7,893 nt of DNA from an uncultured bacterium (GTDB lineage: Bacteria; Bacillota_A; Clostridia; Oscillospirales; Oscillospiraceae). This document shows positions 1 to 6,791 of the stretch, piece after piece. The translations under genes and the position numbers were made by a program. The stretch spans positions 1 through 7,893 of the forward strand of contig CAMEHJ010000041.1 in NCBI GenBank assembly GCA_945917385.1, read 5' to 3'. The first letter of the stretch is position 1, and each line of letters begins with the position of its first letter. A model generated the notes under the pieces. It was not told where the DNA came from and made no database searches. It saw only the letters and a program-made list of their open reading frames with translations.

Positions 1-1037
1 TAAGCACCGAACGTCAGGTATCGCTGGTGACGAGCACCTCGGTTTGCAGAGCGCTCAGAAGCGTCGGGCATAAGGCGATATTTGTGGATATGTTCCTCGG
101 CCTTGAGGATTACGAGGGTAAACTTGAGGACGCGTTTGACGCGGAGGACGGCTTCTGCGGCTCCGTCTGCGTTGAGAAGGAGGCGCCCGACCTCGAAGCG
201 GTCAAGGCGTCGCGCAAGGATAAAAGTCCGAGCAGACTCGGCAGGAACGTACTTGAGATATGCAGGCTTGCCGATATCGTGTTCCTCGGCCTGCACGGCG
301 CGGACGGGGAGGACGGCAAGATTCAGGCGGCGCTCGATTTGCTCGGCGTGCCTTATACAGGCTCCGGCCCGCTCAGCAGCGGCATGGCAATGGACAAGGC
401 AGTAACAAAACGCATCATGGACAGCTGCGGCGTGATGAACGCGAAGTGGACGGAGCTTTGCTACGCCGAGGAGGATATTCCCGGCCTGCTTGACACACTG
501 CCCGTTCCCTGCGCCGTAAAGACGATAGTGGGCGGCTCATCCATCGGGGTCGAGCTTCCGGATACACGCGAGGAACTTGAGAGGGCGCTCAGGAACGTAC
601 TCAAATTCGGAAACCGCGTGCTTGTGGAGGAGAAGATCAAGGGGCGCGAGCTTACCGTGCCCGTGCTTGACGGGAAATACCTCAACGCCATTGAGATCGT
701 CCCGCCGGAGGGCGGCACCTTCGACTATGTTGCAAAGTACCAGAGCGGCGACGAGGGCGCGAGGGAGATTTGCCCCGCAAGAATAACCGAGCAGGAGCAT
801 AAGCTTATCGGTGAGGCGGCACTGAAGCTGCATAACGCACTGGGGCTGTCAGTTTATTCAAGGACGGATTTCATTCTTTCCGACGACGGAAAGGCGTACT
901 GCCTGGAGGTGAACACTCTGCCCGGCATGACGCCGAACAGCCTTATTCCCAAGGCCGCAAAGCTTGAGGGACTCAGCTACGCAGAGCTTTGCGAGAAGAT
1001 CATAGAGCTTTCACTGAAAGAGAAAAACAAAAAGTGA
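1..1037 (+). CDS. ddl: D-alanine--D-alanine ligase, 5' end cut off by the window
   Basis: This ATP-grasp enzyme joins two D-alanines in the cytoplasm to make the dipeptide that ends the peptidoglycan stem. The frame is open to the left edge. Codons 3-26 read STERQVSL, the family's N-terminal GGxSxEReVSL motif, so the GTG at 27 is internal and the real start is off the window, probably only about ten residues away. 344 residues are visible, against roughly 340-360 for the family. Motifs in order are HGADGEDG (294-317), YTGSG (from 354), GGSSIGV (about 531-551), VEEKIKGRELTV (about 618-655), AKY (732-740) and the metal/ATP motif EVNTLPGMTPNS (from 906). The AKY tyrosine is the residue usually replaced in D-Ala-D-Lac ligases, and VanA-type features are absent, so ordinary D-Ala specificity is expected. 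No hairpin terminator follows the TGA, so some read-through into the next unit is possible. Confidence 0.95.
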   Translation, partial: STERQVSLVTSTSVCRALRSVGHKAIFVDMFLGLEDYEGKLEDAFDAEDGFCGSVCVEKEAPDLEAVKASRKDKSPSRLGRNVLEICRLADIVFLGLHGADGEDGKIQAALDLLGVPYTGSGPLSSGMAMDKAVTKRIMDSCGVMNAKWTELCYAEEDIPGLLDTLPVPCAVKTIVGGSSIGVELPDTREELERALRNVLKFGNRVLVEEKIKGRELTVPVLDGKYLNAIEIVPPEGGTFDYVAKYQSGDEGAREICPARITEQEHKLIGEAALKLHNALGLSVYSRTDFILSDDGKAYCLEVNTLPGMTPNSLIPKAAKLEGLSYAELCEKIIELSLKEKNKK

Positions 1038-1069
1038 ACCGGGAGCGGAGCACACTTATTTACAATTAG

Positions 1070-1098
1070 TTGACAAATGTTTGCACGCTTGTGATAAA
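1070..1098 (+). promoter_or_regulatory. Sigma-A-type promoter of the zinc-ribbon/DUF5685/J-domain unit
   Basis: A perfect TTGACA (-35) at 1070-1075 is followed by a 17-base spacer and GATAAA (-10, 4 of 6 consensus) at 1093-1098. A TG at 1090-1091 gives an extended -10. Transcription should start near 1105, leaving about 30 nt before the ATG at 1135. This also settles the start of the next gene, because the in-frame TTG at 1081 lies inside the promoter spacer and would not be transcribed. Confidence 0.8.
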
Positions 1099-1134
1099 AT
1101 CATATGGAAAAGTACAGGCAGTCGGAGGCTCAGG

Positions 1135-1539
1135 ATGAGGGAGAAGCTTATAAGATTCATGGCCGGGAGAAACGGCAACGACCAATTTAATATGTTTCTG
1201 TTGGTGGTGGAGCTTGTCCTCATTGTCGTCTCAACGGTGCTTTCCAGAAGCATAGGACGCTTCATATCGCCGGTAATAATCCTGCTGATTTGCTACACCT
1301 ATTTCAGAATGCTCTCGCGCAATCTGAATAAGCGGCGTGACGAGAACACAAGGTATCTGCGCCTGAAATACAGGGTTGAGGCGTCGCTTCGCGTGGGCAG
1401 GGAACGCTGGGTGCAGAGGAAGGACTATAAGTTTTTCGTCTGCCCCTCGTGCAAAACGACGCTCAGAGTGCCGAGAGGACACGGGCGCATCAAGATAGTC
1501 TGCCGCAAGTGCGGCACGTCCTTCACGGGGAAAACCTGA
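1135..1539 (+). CDS. Small two-helix membrane protein with C-terminal zinc ribbon
   Basis: I recognise no named family for this 134-residue protein. Two hydrophobic segments, at about residues 20-37 and 43-58, should form a membrane hairpin. A basic, charged stretch follows (about 61-98, rich in Arg and Lys). The C-terminus is a zinc ribbon with Cys pairs at 103/106 (CPSC) and 123/126 (CRKC), enclosing a TTLRVPRGHGRIKIV strand region that resembles MJ0042-type zinc fingers. The charged stretch and ribbon are probably cytoplasmic. ATG 1135 is chosen because GGAGG (1124-1128) lies six bases upstream and the promoter excludes the longer TTG start. It is the first gene of a tight three-gene unit, 2 nt before the DUF5685 gene. 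A role as a membrane anchor or scaffold for its neighbours is only an inference. Confidence 0.8.
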   Translation: MREKLIRFMAGRNGNDQFNMFLLVVELVLIVVSTVLSRSIGRFISPVIILLICYTYFRMLSRNLNKRRDENTRYLRLKYRVEASLRVGRERWVQRKDYKFFVCPSCKTTLRVPRGHGRIKIVCRKCGTSFTGKT

Positions 1540-1541
1540 GT

Positions 1542-2369
1542 ATGTTCGGGTATCTTGTCGCCGCGCCGAAAATGCTTGAGGAGCAGCAGCTTAAAAGATA
1601 CACGGCCTGCTACTGCGGGCTGTGCCGCAGTCTCAAGCAGAGACATGGGGAGCTGTCGCGCCTGACGCTGAACTATGATATGACGCTTCTGGTGCTGATT
1701 CTGGGCGGCCTGTACGAGCCGGAGGAGCTTTCGGGCGTGGATCGCTGTATCCGTCACCCGAAAAACGCGCAAGATTGGGTCAGAACGGAGGCGACGGATT
1801 ACGCCGCCGACATGAATGTCGCCCTTGCGTATCTCAAGTGTCTTGACGACTGGGACGACGAGGGCAAACTCACCGGACTTGCGGGCGCAAAGGCACTGAA
1901 ACAGGGCTACGAAAAAATCAAAGCTCAGTATCCGAGACAGTGCGGTGAGATGGAAAGGTCCATAGCCGCGCTGCGGCAGATCGAGCGCGAAAAGCGTGAA
2001 GCGCCCGACGAGGCGGCGGACTGCTTCGGGCGGCTGATGGGCGAGATATTCGTCTGGAAGAACGACCGGTGGAGCGACACCATGTACCGCATGGCGCACG
2101 CTCTCGGCAGGACGGTGTATCTGATGGACGCCTGCATGGATCTTGACCGCGACGCCGTTACAAACAGCTATAACCCCTTTCGCCGCTATTACGGGCTTGA
2201 CAACGAGCAGCGCTTCCGCGATATACTCAAAATGCAGCTTGGCGAATGTGTTTATTATTTTGATAAGCTTCCTATCGTGCAGGATGCGATGATAATAAAA
2301 AATATCCTGTGCGACGGATTGTGGACGCAGTTTGACAGAAAATATAAAAAAGAAGGAAAGGATTCCTAA
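1542..2369 (+). CDS. DUF5685 family protein, function unknown
   Basis: This 275-residue, mainly helical protein begins MFGYLVAAPKML and carries the hallmarks I associate with DUF5685. These are YCGLCRSL (24-31), LNYDMTLLVLIL (43-54), a lone HP (72-73), YAADMNVALAYLKCLDDWDDE (87-107), GRTVYLMDACMDLDRD (189-204) and YNPF (210-213). No signal peptide or clear membrane segment is seen. The start is placed at ATG 1542, 2 nt after the preceding stop, because family members begin MFGY and the 31 extra upstream codons overlap the zinc-ribbon gene. The ribosome binding site is weak (GGGG, 1527-1530), so translational coupling is likely. The two Asp-rich helices loosely resemble the paired metal-binding motifs of isoprenoid synthases, but that is speculation. 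The next gene starts immediately after the TAA. Confidence 0.82.
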   Translation: MFGYLVAAPKMLEEQQLKRYTACYCGLCRSLKQRHGELSRLTLNYDMTLLVLILGGLYEPEELSGVDRCIRHPKNAQDWVRTEATDYAADMNVALAYLKCLDDWDDEGKLTGLAGAKALKQGYEKIKAQYPRQCGEMERSIAALRQIEREKREAPDEAADCFGRLMGEIFVWKNDRWSDTMYRMAHALGRTVYLMDACMDLDRDAVTNSYNPFRRYYGLDNEQRFRDILKMQLGECVYYFDKLPIVQDAMIIKNILCDGLWTQFDRKYKKEGKDS

Positions 2370-3035
2370 ATGTATCAGGATCCCTACAAGGTCCTCGGCG
2401 TGTCACGCGATGCGAGCGATGATGAGATAAAAAAAGCATACAGAGAGCTGACCAAGAAATACCATCCCGACCTCAACCCCGGCGACCCTGAAGCGGAGAA
2501 GAAAATGCACGAGATAAACGCCGCCTACGACCAGATAAAAAGCGGCAATGCTCAGCCTTCTTACGCGCAGGGCGGCGCGCAGTATCAGCAGTACGGCGGG
2601 CAGACGGCATACGGCGGATGGAACGGATGGGGCGACTGGGCAGGTCAGCAGTATCAGCAGACCGAGCGCAGCGAGTACACCGCGGCGAAGAACTTTATTC
2701 GCAACGGAATGTACAGAGAGGCGATGAACGCGCTCTCCGGCGTGCCGACGGCAGAGCGGGACGCGAAGTGGTACTATCTCTCGGCGGGCGCGAATATGTA
2801 CCTCGGCAACCGTGTTTCGGCACTTGAAAACGCGAAAAGGGCGGTGGAGATGGAGCCGAATAATCAGGAATACCGCCTGCTTTTGCAGCAGCTTCAGTCC
2901 GGCGGCGATTTCTATGACTCCTACACCACGCGCAGCTACCATAACGGCATAGACCCGGGAAAGCTCTGCTGCACGATGCTCGCGCTGCAATGTATGTGTG
3001 GCAACGCGGGAATACCCTGCTTCTTCTGTATTTAA
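2370..3035 (+). CDS. J-domain (DnaJ-like) protein with TPR-like region and Cys-rich tail
   Basis: The N-terminal J domain (about residues 2-57) has the basic helix II and the HPD motif at 32-34 that J proteins use to stimulate DnaK ATPase activity. A Gly/Gln/Tyr-rich linker follows (about 60-98), then a helical TPR-like region (about 103-177) with the AKNFIRNGMYREAMNAL and YLSAGANMYLGNRVSAL pattern. The last 22 residues are hydrophobic and hold six cysteines (200, 201, 208, 210, 217, 220). DnaJ's own zinc domain and C-terminal substrate domains are absent, so this is a specialised J protein rather than the general DnaJ. The ATG abuts the upstream TAA with no gap, and an AAGGAAAGGA ribosome binding site lies in the upstream gene. 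A likely role is to bring DnaK to its operon partners or to the membrane. The tail could bind metal, be acylated, or insert in the membrane; the sequence does not decide. Confidence 0.88.
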   Translation: MYQDPYKVLGVSRDASDDEIKKAYRELTKKYHPDLNPGDPEAEKKMHEINAAYDQIKSGNAQPSYAQGGAQYQQYGGQTAYGGWNGWGDWAGQQYQQTERSEYTAAKNFIRNGMYREAMNALSGVPTAERDAKWYYLSAGANMYLGNRVSALENAKRAVEMEPNNQEYRLLLQQLQSGGDFYDSYTTRSYHNGIDPGKLCCTMLALQCMCGNAGIPCFFCI

Positions 3036-3062
3036 AAACCTGGCCGAAAGGTCAGGTTTTTT
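3034..3062 (+). terminator. Intrinsic terminator of the J-domain unit
   Basis: A 12-bp stem pairs 3034-3045 with 3050-3061, containing one G-U pair and closing on a stable GAAA tetraloop (3046-3049). The T run at 3057-3062 is partly within the stem. The A tract on the other arm means it could also work on the opposite strand. The hairpin begins inside the TAA stop of the J-domain gene. Confidence 0.9.
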
Positions 3063-3100
3063 GCGTCGGTGATATACCTATTGGAAGAAAGACTTTTTAA

Positions 3101-3129
3101 TTGCCAAGCGTGGGTTTATAAGCTATAAT
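3101..3129 (+). promoter_or_regulatory. Sigma-A-type promoter of the rsmI-methyltransferase unit
   Basis: TTGCCA (5 of 6 consensus) at 3101-3106, a 17-base spacer and a perfect TATAAT at 3124-3129 form a strong promoter. The start should fall near 3136, about 33 nt before the rsmI ATG. It lies 39 bases past the preceding terminator, so rsmI is expected to be transcribed independently. Confidence 0.85.
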
Positions 3130-3168
3130 AAATTGTTAAATTGATTATCAAAAAGGTATGGTACTGTT

Positions 3169-4050
3169 ATGGATGAAAAAATCACCGCGGGTAATCTCTA
3201 CATCGTCGCAACGCCTATCGGCAATTCGCGAGATATGTCCCCGCGCGGAGTTCAGATATTGACTGAGGTTGACATAATTGCGGCTGAGGATACTCGGCGC
3301 TCTATGGTGCTGCTCAATAAGCTCGGTATAAAAAACAAGCTTGTGTCGAACCATAAGTTCAATGAGTACGGCAAGGCGAAGTATTTCATAAACGAGATGC
3401 TGTCGGGCAAGAGTGTTGCCGTTATTACCGACGCGGGCACGCCCTGCATCTCCGACCCCGGAAACGAGCTTATCAAGGCGGCGGTGGAGGCGGGGATAAA
3501 GGTCATCGGCGTTCCGGGCTGCTGCGCGGCGGTCACGGCGCTGTCCGTCTCCGGCTTCGACCTCAGCAGCTTTATGTTCTTCGGCTTCTTCCCGCGCGAG
3601 AACGCGGACAGGCGCAGAATACTTGAGAAGCTGCGCCGAGGCGATACCAAGACCTTCGCGTTTTACGAGTCACCCAAGCGCATAATGGAGCTGGTGGACT
3701 TCTTCATTGATTCCGGAGCAATGGTGCGTATGTGCCTGTGCAACGACCTTACAAAGCTGCACGAGATGAGCTTTCGGGGAACGCCCGCCGAGGTCAAAGA
3801 CCAGCTTCTCGCGAAGGGCAATTACGACAAGGGCGAGTACGCGGTGATAATCGAGGTTGACGACAGCTATGTTTTCAACAAGGTTGAGCACACCGTCAGC
3901 GCGGAGGCGATGCTGGTTGACGCGATGGTGAGCGGCGGAATCTCCGCCAAGGCCGCCGTTGCGAAGGTGCTGGAGGACGAAAATAACTCTTACAGCAAGA
4001 ACGAGCTGAAGGCCGCGGCACTGAACCTCAAGCGCCTGTTCGGGGAGTGA
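3169..4050 (+). CDS. rsmI: 16S rRNA (cytidine(1402)-2'-O)-methyltransferase RsmI
   Basis: RsmI uses SAM to 2'-O-methylate C1402 of 16S rRNA in the decoding centre. The 293 residues match the usual family length. The tetrapyrrole-methylase fold begins with NLYIVATPIGN (9-19) and continues with AAEDTRR (38-44), ITDAGTPCISDPG (86-98, SAM-binding loop), IGVPG (113-117) and FYESPKRI (165-172). The family's helical C-terminal extension is present and intact. The start is ATG 3169, about 33 nt after a strong promoter's expected start point. The ribosome binding site is modest: AAAAGG ends 13 bases before the ATG. The stop lies 6 nt before the next methyltransferase gene, whose binding site (GGGGAG) overlaps the end of rsmI, so the two are co-transcribed and probably coupled. 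Confidence 0.96.
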   Translation: MDEKITAGNLYIVATPIGNSRDMSPRGVQILTEVDIIAAEDTRRSMVLLNKLGIKNKLVSNHKFNEYGKAKYFINEMLSGKSVAVITDAGTPCISDPGNELIKAAVEAGIKVIGVPGCCAAVTALSVSGFDLSSFMFFGFFPRENADRRRILEKLRRGDTKTFAFYESPKRIMELVDFFIDSGAMVRMCLCNDLTKLHEMSFRGTPAEVKDQLLAKGNYDKGEYAVIIEVDDSYVFNKVEHTVSAEAMLVDAMVSGGISAKAAVAKVLEDENNSYSKNELKAAALNLKRLFGE

Positions 4051-4056
4051 GCACCG

Positions 4057-5201
4057 ATGGCGATAATTAAAGACGAGATAAGTGCCGCGCTGCCGACGCT
4101 TTCAAAGCTTGTGTTTTCGCAGCCCGTCGATAAAAGCGACGACGCGAAGGTGAGCGTGCGCCCGGTGCTGTTAAAGGGCGGGCTGTTTTTTCAGACGGAG
4201 CGCGTGCGCGACAATAAGGCAAGCCACCGAAACCTCAGCGATGAGGAGCTGCTCAGACTTGTACAGGAGCTTGACGGAAGGTACAGACAGGTACTCATCG
4301 TGAGCGAGCGCGAGAGCGCGCAGTATTGTCTGCGCGCAAAGGGCGGATATAAGAAAACTTCATCGGCGGCGAGCCTGCCCGTCCCCGGCGGGGCGAAGAG
4401 CCACAACCGGGAAAACGGTATATTCTTGCCGAGGGGGAGAATATCCCCGCGCTTGTTGACCTCGGCGTGTTCACGAAGGACTTTCGCGTGGTGCGCTCAA
4501 AGTACGATAAGTATAAGCAGATAAACCGCTTTGTGGAGCTTATCGACCACGAGCTTGGCAGCGCGGATCTGCACGAGATAAGCATACTCGATTTCGGCTG
4601 CGGCAAATCCTACCTCACGTTCATTCTCTACTATTACTTCACCGTGAAAAAGGGAATGCACGCGAAAATAATCGGCTACGACCTAAAGGCGGATGTGGTT
4701 GAGAGGTGCAACGAGATCGCTGCGCGCTACGGCTATGACAGGCTGCGGTTTGAGTGTGCGGACGTGACGCGCGATAAGCTTGCAGACGAGCATATCGACA
4801 TGGTCGTGACGCTCCACGCCTGCGACGTGGCGACGGACTATGCGCTAAGCTATGCCGCGGCGCGGAAGGTGAGGTACATCTTCTCTGTTCCCTGCTGTCA
4901 GCACGAGGTGAATCTGAGCATCAAAAAGGGCGGAGAGCTGGACATCTTCATGGGTCAGGGCATAATAAAAGAGCGCATGTGCGCCCTGCTTACCGACTCC
5001 GTGCGCGAGTGCATTCTCAAAGACCTCGGCTACGACGTCGACATGATAGAGTTCATCGACTTTGAACATTCCCCGAAAAACATTATGATACGCGCTAAAT
5101 TCACCGGCAGGACGCATACAAAGGGGCGCGAAACCGTCAAAGAGCTTCAGACAAAATACGGCTTTAAGCACACCTTGATGGAACTGACGGAAAATATTTA
5201 A
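4057..5201 (+). pseudogene. Class I SAM-dependent methyltransferase, frameshifted
   Basis: This gene reads in two frames. The first begins at ATG 4057 with GGGGAG 9 bases upstream and carries the protein to HNREN, near 4416. The second carries YILAEGENIPALVDLG from 4419 to the TAA at 5199-5201. Adding one A to the AAAA run at 4412-4415 would give HNREKRYILAEG and a continuous 381-residue protein of normal family length. In repaired numbering, the SAM-binding motif ILDFGCGKSYLT starts at 177, LHACDVATD at 253 and PCCQHE at 279, which fits the Methyltransf_32-type fold. The substrate is unknown; RNA is plausible given rsmI next door. The GTG at 4467 is the Val of DLGVFTK, not a start. Nothing else in the gene is damaged, so a recent mutation or a homopolymer sequencing error is more likely than an old pseudogene. 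Confidence 0.85.
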
Positions 5202-5207
5202 ACGGCA

Positions 5208-5240
5208 AACGGCAGACCGCAAAAAATGCGGTCTGCCGTT
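5208..5240. terminator. Long hairpin between convergent genes, probable two-way terminator
   Basis: A perfect 14-bp inverted repeat pairs 5208-5221 (AACGGCAGACCGCA) with 5227-5240 around an AAAAA loop. It lies between the methyltransferase stop (5201) and the mgtE stop (5255). The flanking T runs are weak on both strands (AAGTTTATT on plus, TGCCGTTTAAATATTTT on minus). The stem is strong, but release may be incomplete. AACGGCA is repeated in tandem at 5201-5214, which offers a second register for the stem. Confidence 0.75.
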
Positions 5241-5254
5241 AAGTTTATTATGCA

Positions 5255-6628
5255 CTAAAACAGTACCACCGTTGCAACGCCGAAGTAGACGAGCAGAGAA
5301 ACGGCGTCCACTATTGTGGTGATAAAGGGGCTTGCCATAACTGCGGGGTCAAACCCGATTTTTTTGGCAAGCATCGGCAGAATACAGCCGATTATCTTTG
5401 CAATAAGAATCGTGACTGCAAGGGCGGCACAGACGACGATGGAGACGGAAAACGTGACACTCGGGTTATTGAGCAGAAGCCTGTCAACAAGCATGAGTTT
5501 TCCAAGGCAGAGCACCGCAAGCGCCAGACCGCACATTACGGCGGTGCGAATCTCTTTCCAGACCACGGTAAGGATATCGGAAAATTCAAGCTCGCCCAGA
5601 GACAGGGCGCGGATAACCGTGACCGAGGACTGAGAGCCGGAGTTACCGCCGGTACCCATCAGCATCGGGATATACGCCGTCAGCACAACGAACCGCGAGA
5701 GCGCGTTTTCAAAGCCGGTGATTATCATGCCGGTAAAGGTGGCGGAGACCATCAGCAGCATGAGCCACGGAACTCTGTGCTTAAAGAGTTCAAAGGGAGA
5801 GGAGCGAAGATACGACTTGTCCGACGGGGTCATACCTGCCATAAGCTCGATATCCTCGGTGGACTCGTCTTCCATAACGTCCATCGCGTCGTCAAACGTG
5901 ATGATACCGACAAGGCGGTTTTCCGTGTCGACAACGGGCAGGGCGATGAAGTTATACTTACTCAGCGCGTTTGCGACCTCTTCCTGGTCGGCGGTGGTCG
6001 TGACGGAGATGACGTTTGTGTCCATCAAATCCCCGATAGTCGCGTCGTCGTTATTGCACAGAAGCATATCCTTTATCGTGATAAAGCCGAGCAGCTTCTG
6101 TTTTTCGGTGACGTAGCAGGTGTAGATCGTCTCCTTGTCCACGCCGGTGCGGCGGATGCGCTGGATAGCCTGCTCAACGGTCATTCCGGGCTGGAGCGAG
6201 ACAAACTCCGTCGTCATGATCGAGCCTGCCGAGTCCTCCGGATAGCGGAGTATCTCGTTTATCTCCTTGCGCATCTGAGGGTCAGCCTGCGCGAGAATCC
6301 TCTTGACGACGTTTGCGGGCATTTCCTCGACGAGGTCCGCCGCGTCGTCAACATAAAGCTCGTTTATAACCTCTCTCAGCTCGCTGTCGGAAAAGCCCTT
6401 GATGAGCAGCTCCTGCTGGTCAGGCTCCATCTCGACAAAGGCTTCCGCTGCAAGCTCCTTCGGCAGCAGGCGGAAAAGGAGCGGAATCTTCTCCGGCTCA
6501 AGCTCATTGAGAACAGAGGCGATATCCGCGCCGTTCATCGTGGCAAGGATATCCTTGAGGGAGGTATATCTCTTCTTCTCAAGCAAAAGACGAAGCGTAT
6601 CCTCCACCGCAACAAAGTGTTCTGCCAT
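5255..6628 (-). CDS. mgtE: MgtE-type magnesium channel/transporter
   Basis: MgtE is a homodimeric, Mg2+-gated channel in the cytoplasmic membrane that admits Mg2+ when the cytosolic level falls. The 457 residues are full length. The MgtE N domain spans about 20-130 (ELEPEKIPLLFRLLP, VDDAADLVEEMPANVVKRIL). A CBS pair covers about 132-255, with LLGFITIKDMLL and RLVGIITFDDAMDVMEDE. A connecting helix and five membrane segments follow from about 285. The pore signature MLMGTGGNSGSQSSVTVIRAL lies at 322-342, and the last helix has DPAVMASP and TTIVDAVSLLVYF. By distance from the C-terminus, D441 matches the ion-binding pore aspartate of Thermus MgtE (inference). Acidic residues at the N/CBS interfaces fit Mg2+ gating. 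The ATG at 6628-6626 has AGGAGG (6644-6639) upstream. The gene is preceded by its own promoter and a roughly 209-nt leader that appears to attenuate transcription. Confidence 0.97.
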   Translation of the reverse strand: MAEHFVAVEDTLRLLLEKKRYTSLKDILATMNGADIASVLNELEPEKIPLLFRLLPKELAAEAFVEMEPDQQELLIKGFSDSELREVINELYVDDAADLVEEMPANVVKRILAQADPQMRKEINEILRYPEDSAGSIMTTEFVSLQPGMTVEQAIQRIRRTGVDKETIYTCYVTEKQKLLGFITIKDMLLCNNDDATIGDLMDTNVISVTTTADQEEVANALSKYNFIALPVVDTENRLVGIITFDDAMDVMEDESTEDIELMAGMTPSDKSYLRSSPFELFKHRVPWLMLLMVSATFTGMIITGFENALSRFVVLTAYIPMLMGTGGNSGSQSSVTVIRALSLGELEFSDILTVVWKEIRTAVMCGLALAVLCLGKLMLVDRLLLNNPSVTFSVSIVVCAALAVTILIAKIIGCILPMLAKKIGFDPAVMASPFITTIVDAVSLLVYFGVATVVLF

Positions 6629-6710
6629 TCGTGTGTTTCCTCCTTCGTAAGAATGTCAAATGAGGAAGGCCGGCAGGCAGACCAAAGTGCGGACAATTAT
6701 GTTTTAACTG

Positions 6711-6791
6711 TCAAAAAAGGAACTGTCCACGAACGTGGATAGCTGCGCAACTTCGGTCCGCTAAATTGCCGGTACTACTTCCATCGTCCAT
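6711..6791 (-). CDS. Putative 26-residue leader peptide upstream of mgtE
   Basis: The frame starts at ATG 6791-6789 with a perfect AAGGAGG (6805-6799) seven bases upstream, and stops at TGA 6713-6711. The peptide begins MDDGSSTGNL and ends HVRGQFLF. It has no hydrophobic segment or cluster of one rare amino acid, so it does not look like an amino-acid-biosynthesis leader or a small toxin. The last codons form the terminator hairpin, and the T tract encodes the final Phe-Leu-Phe before the TGA. The start codon is the loop of a small CGTC-ATG-GACG hairpin. Acidic residues right after the start recall leader peptides whose translation is sensitive to Mg2+, such as enterobacterial MgtL; this is analogy only, since no sequence similarity is claimed. 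A second ATG at 6784 in another frame gives only MEVVPAI and has a worse spacing. Confidence 0.5.
   Translation of the reverse strand: MDDGSSTGNLADRSCAAIHVRGQFLF
6713..6744 (-). terminator. Intrinsic terminator within the mgtE leader
   Basis: On the minus strand AGCTATCCAC (6744-6735), loop GTTC (6734-6731) and GTGGACAGTT (6730-6721) form a 10-position stem with one G-U and one A-C mismatch. CC and six T residues follow (6718-6713). It lies about 120 nt after the expected start point and about 85 nt before mgtE, so it would stop transcription before the gene unless bypassed. Confidence 0.7.

Noticed and set aside
27..1037. ddl starting at GTG 27
   Set aside because: The same frame upstream reads STERQVSL, the conserved N-terminal ligase motif, so GTG 27 is an internal valine and the gene begins before the window.
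1425..2099. 224-codon minus-strand frame opposite the DUF5685 gene
   Set aside because: It overlaps two convincing plus-strand genes with good motifs and has no domain or supporting context of its own.
2403..2990. 195-codon minus-strand frame opposite the J-domain gene
   Set aside because: Its Arg/Leu/Val-rich translation is a shadow of the real J-domain gene, with no recognisable domain.
3141..3151. Perfect palindrome TTGATTATCAA just after the rsmI promoter
   Set aside because: It is only 5+1+5 bases in AT-rich sequence, so chance is likely and no regulator is evident.
4405..4420. Programmed -1 frameshift joining the two methyltransferase halves
   Set aside because: The zero-frame heptamer G GAA AAC does not match X XXY YYZ, the A run is only four long, and no stimulatory structure was evident, so a lost base is the simpler explanation.
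5777..6742. 321-codon open frame on the plus strand opposite mgtE
   Set aside because: It runs antisense to a clear, full-length mgtE, resembles no known family, and is explained by GC-rich codon bias in the real gene.
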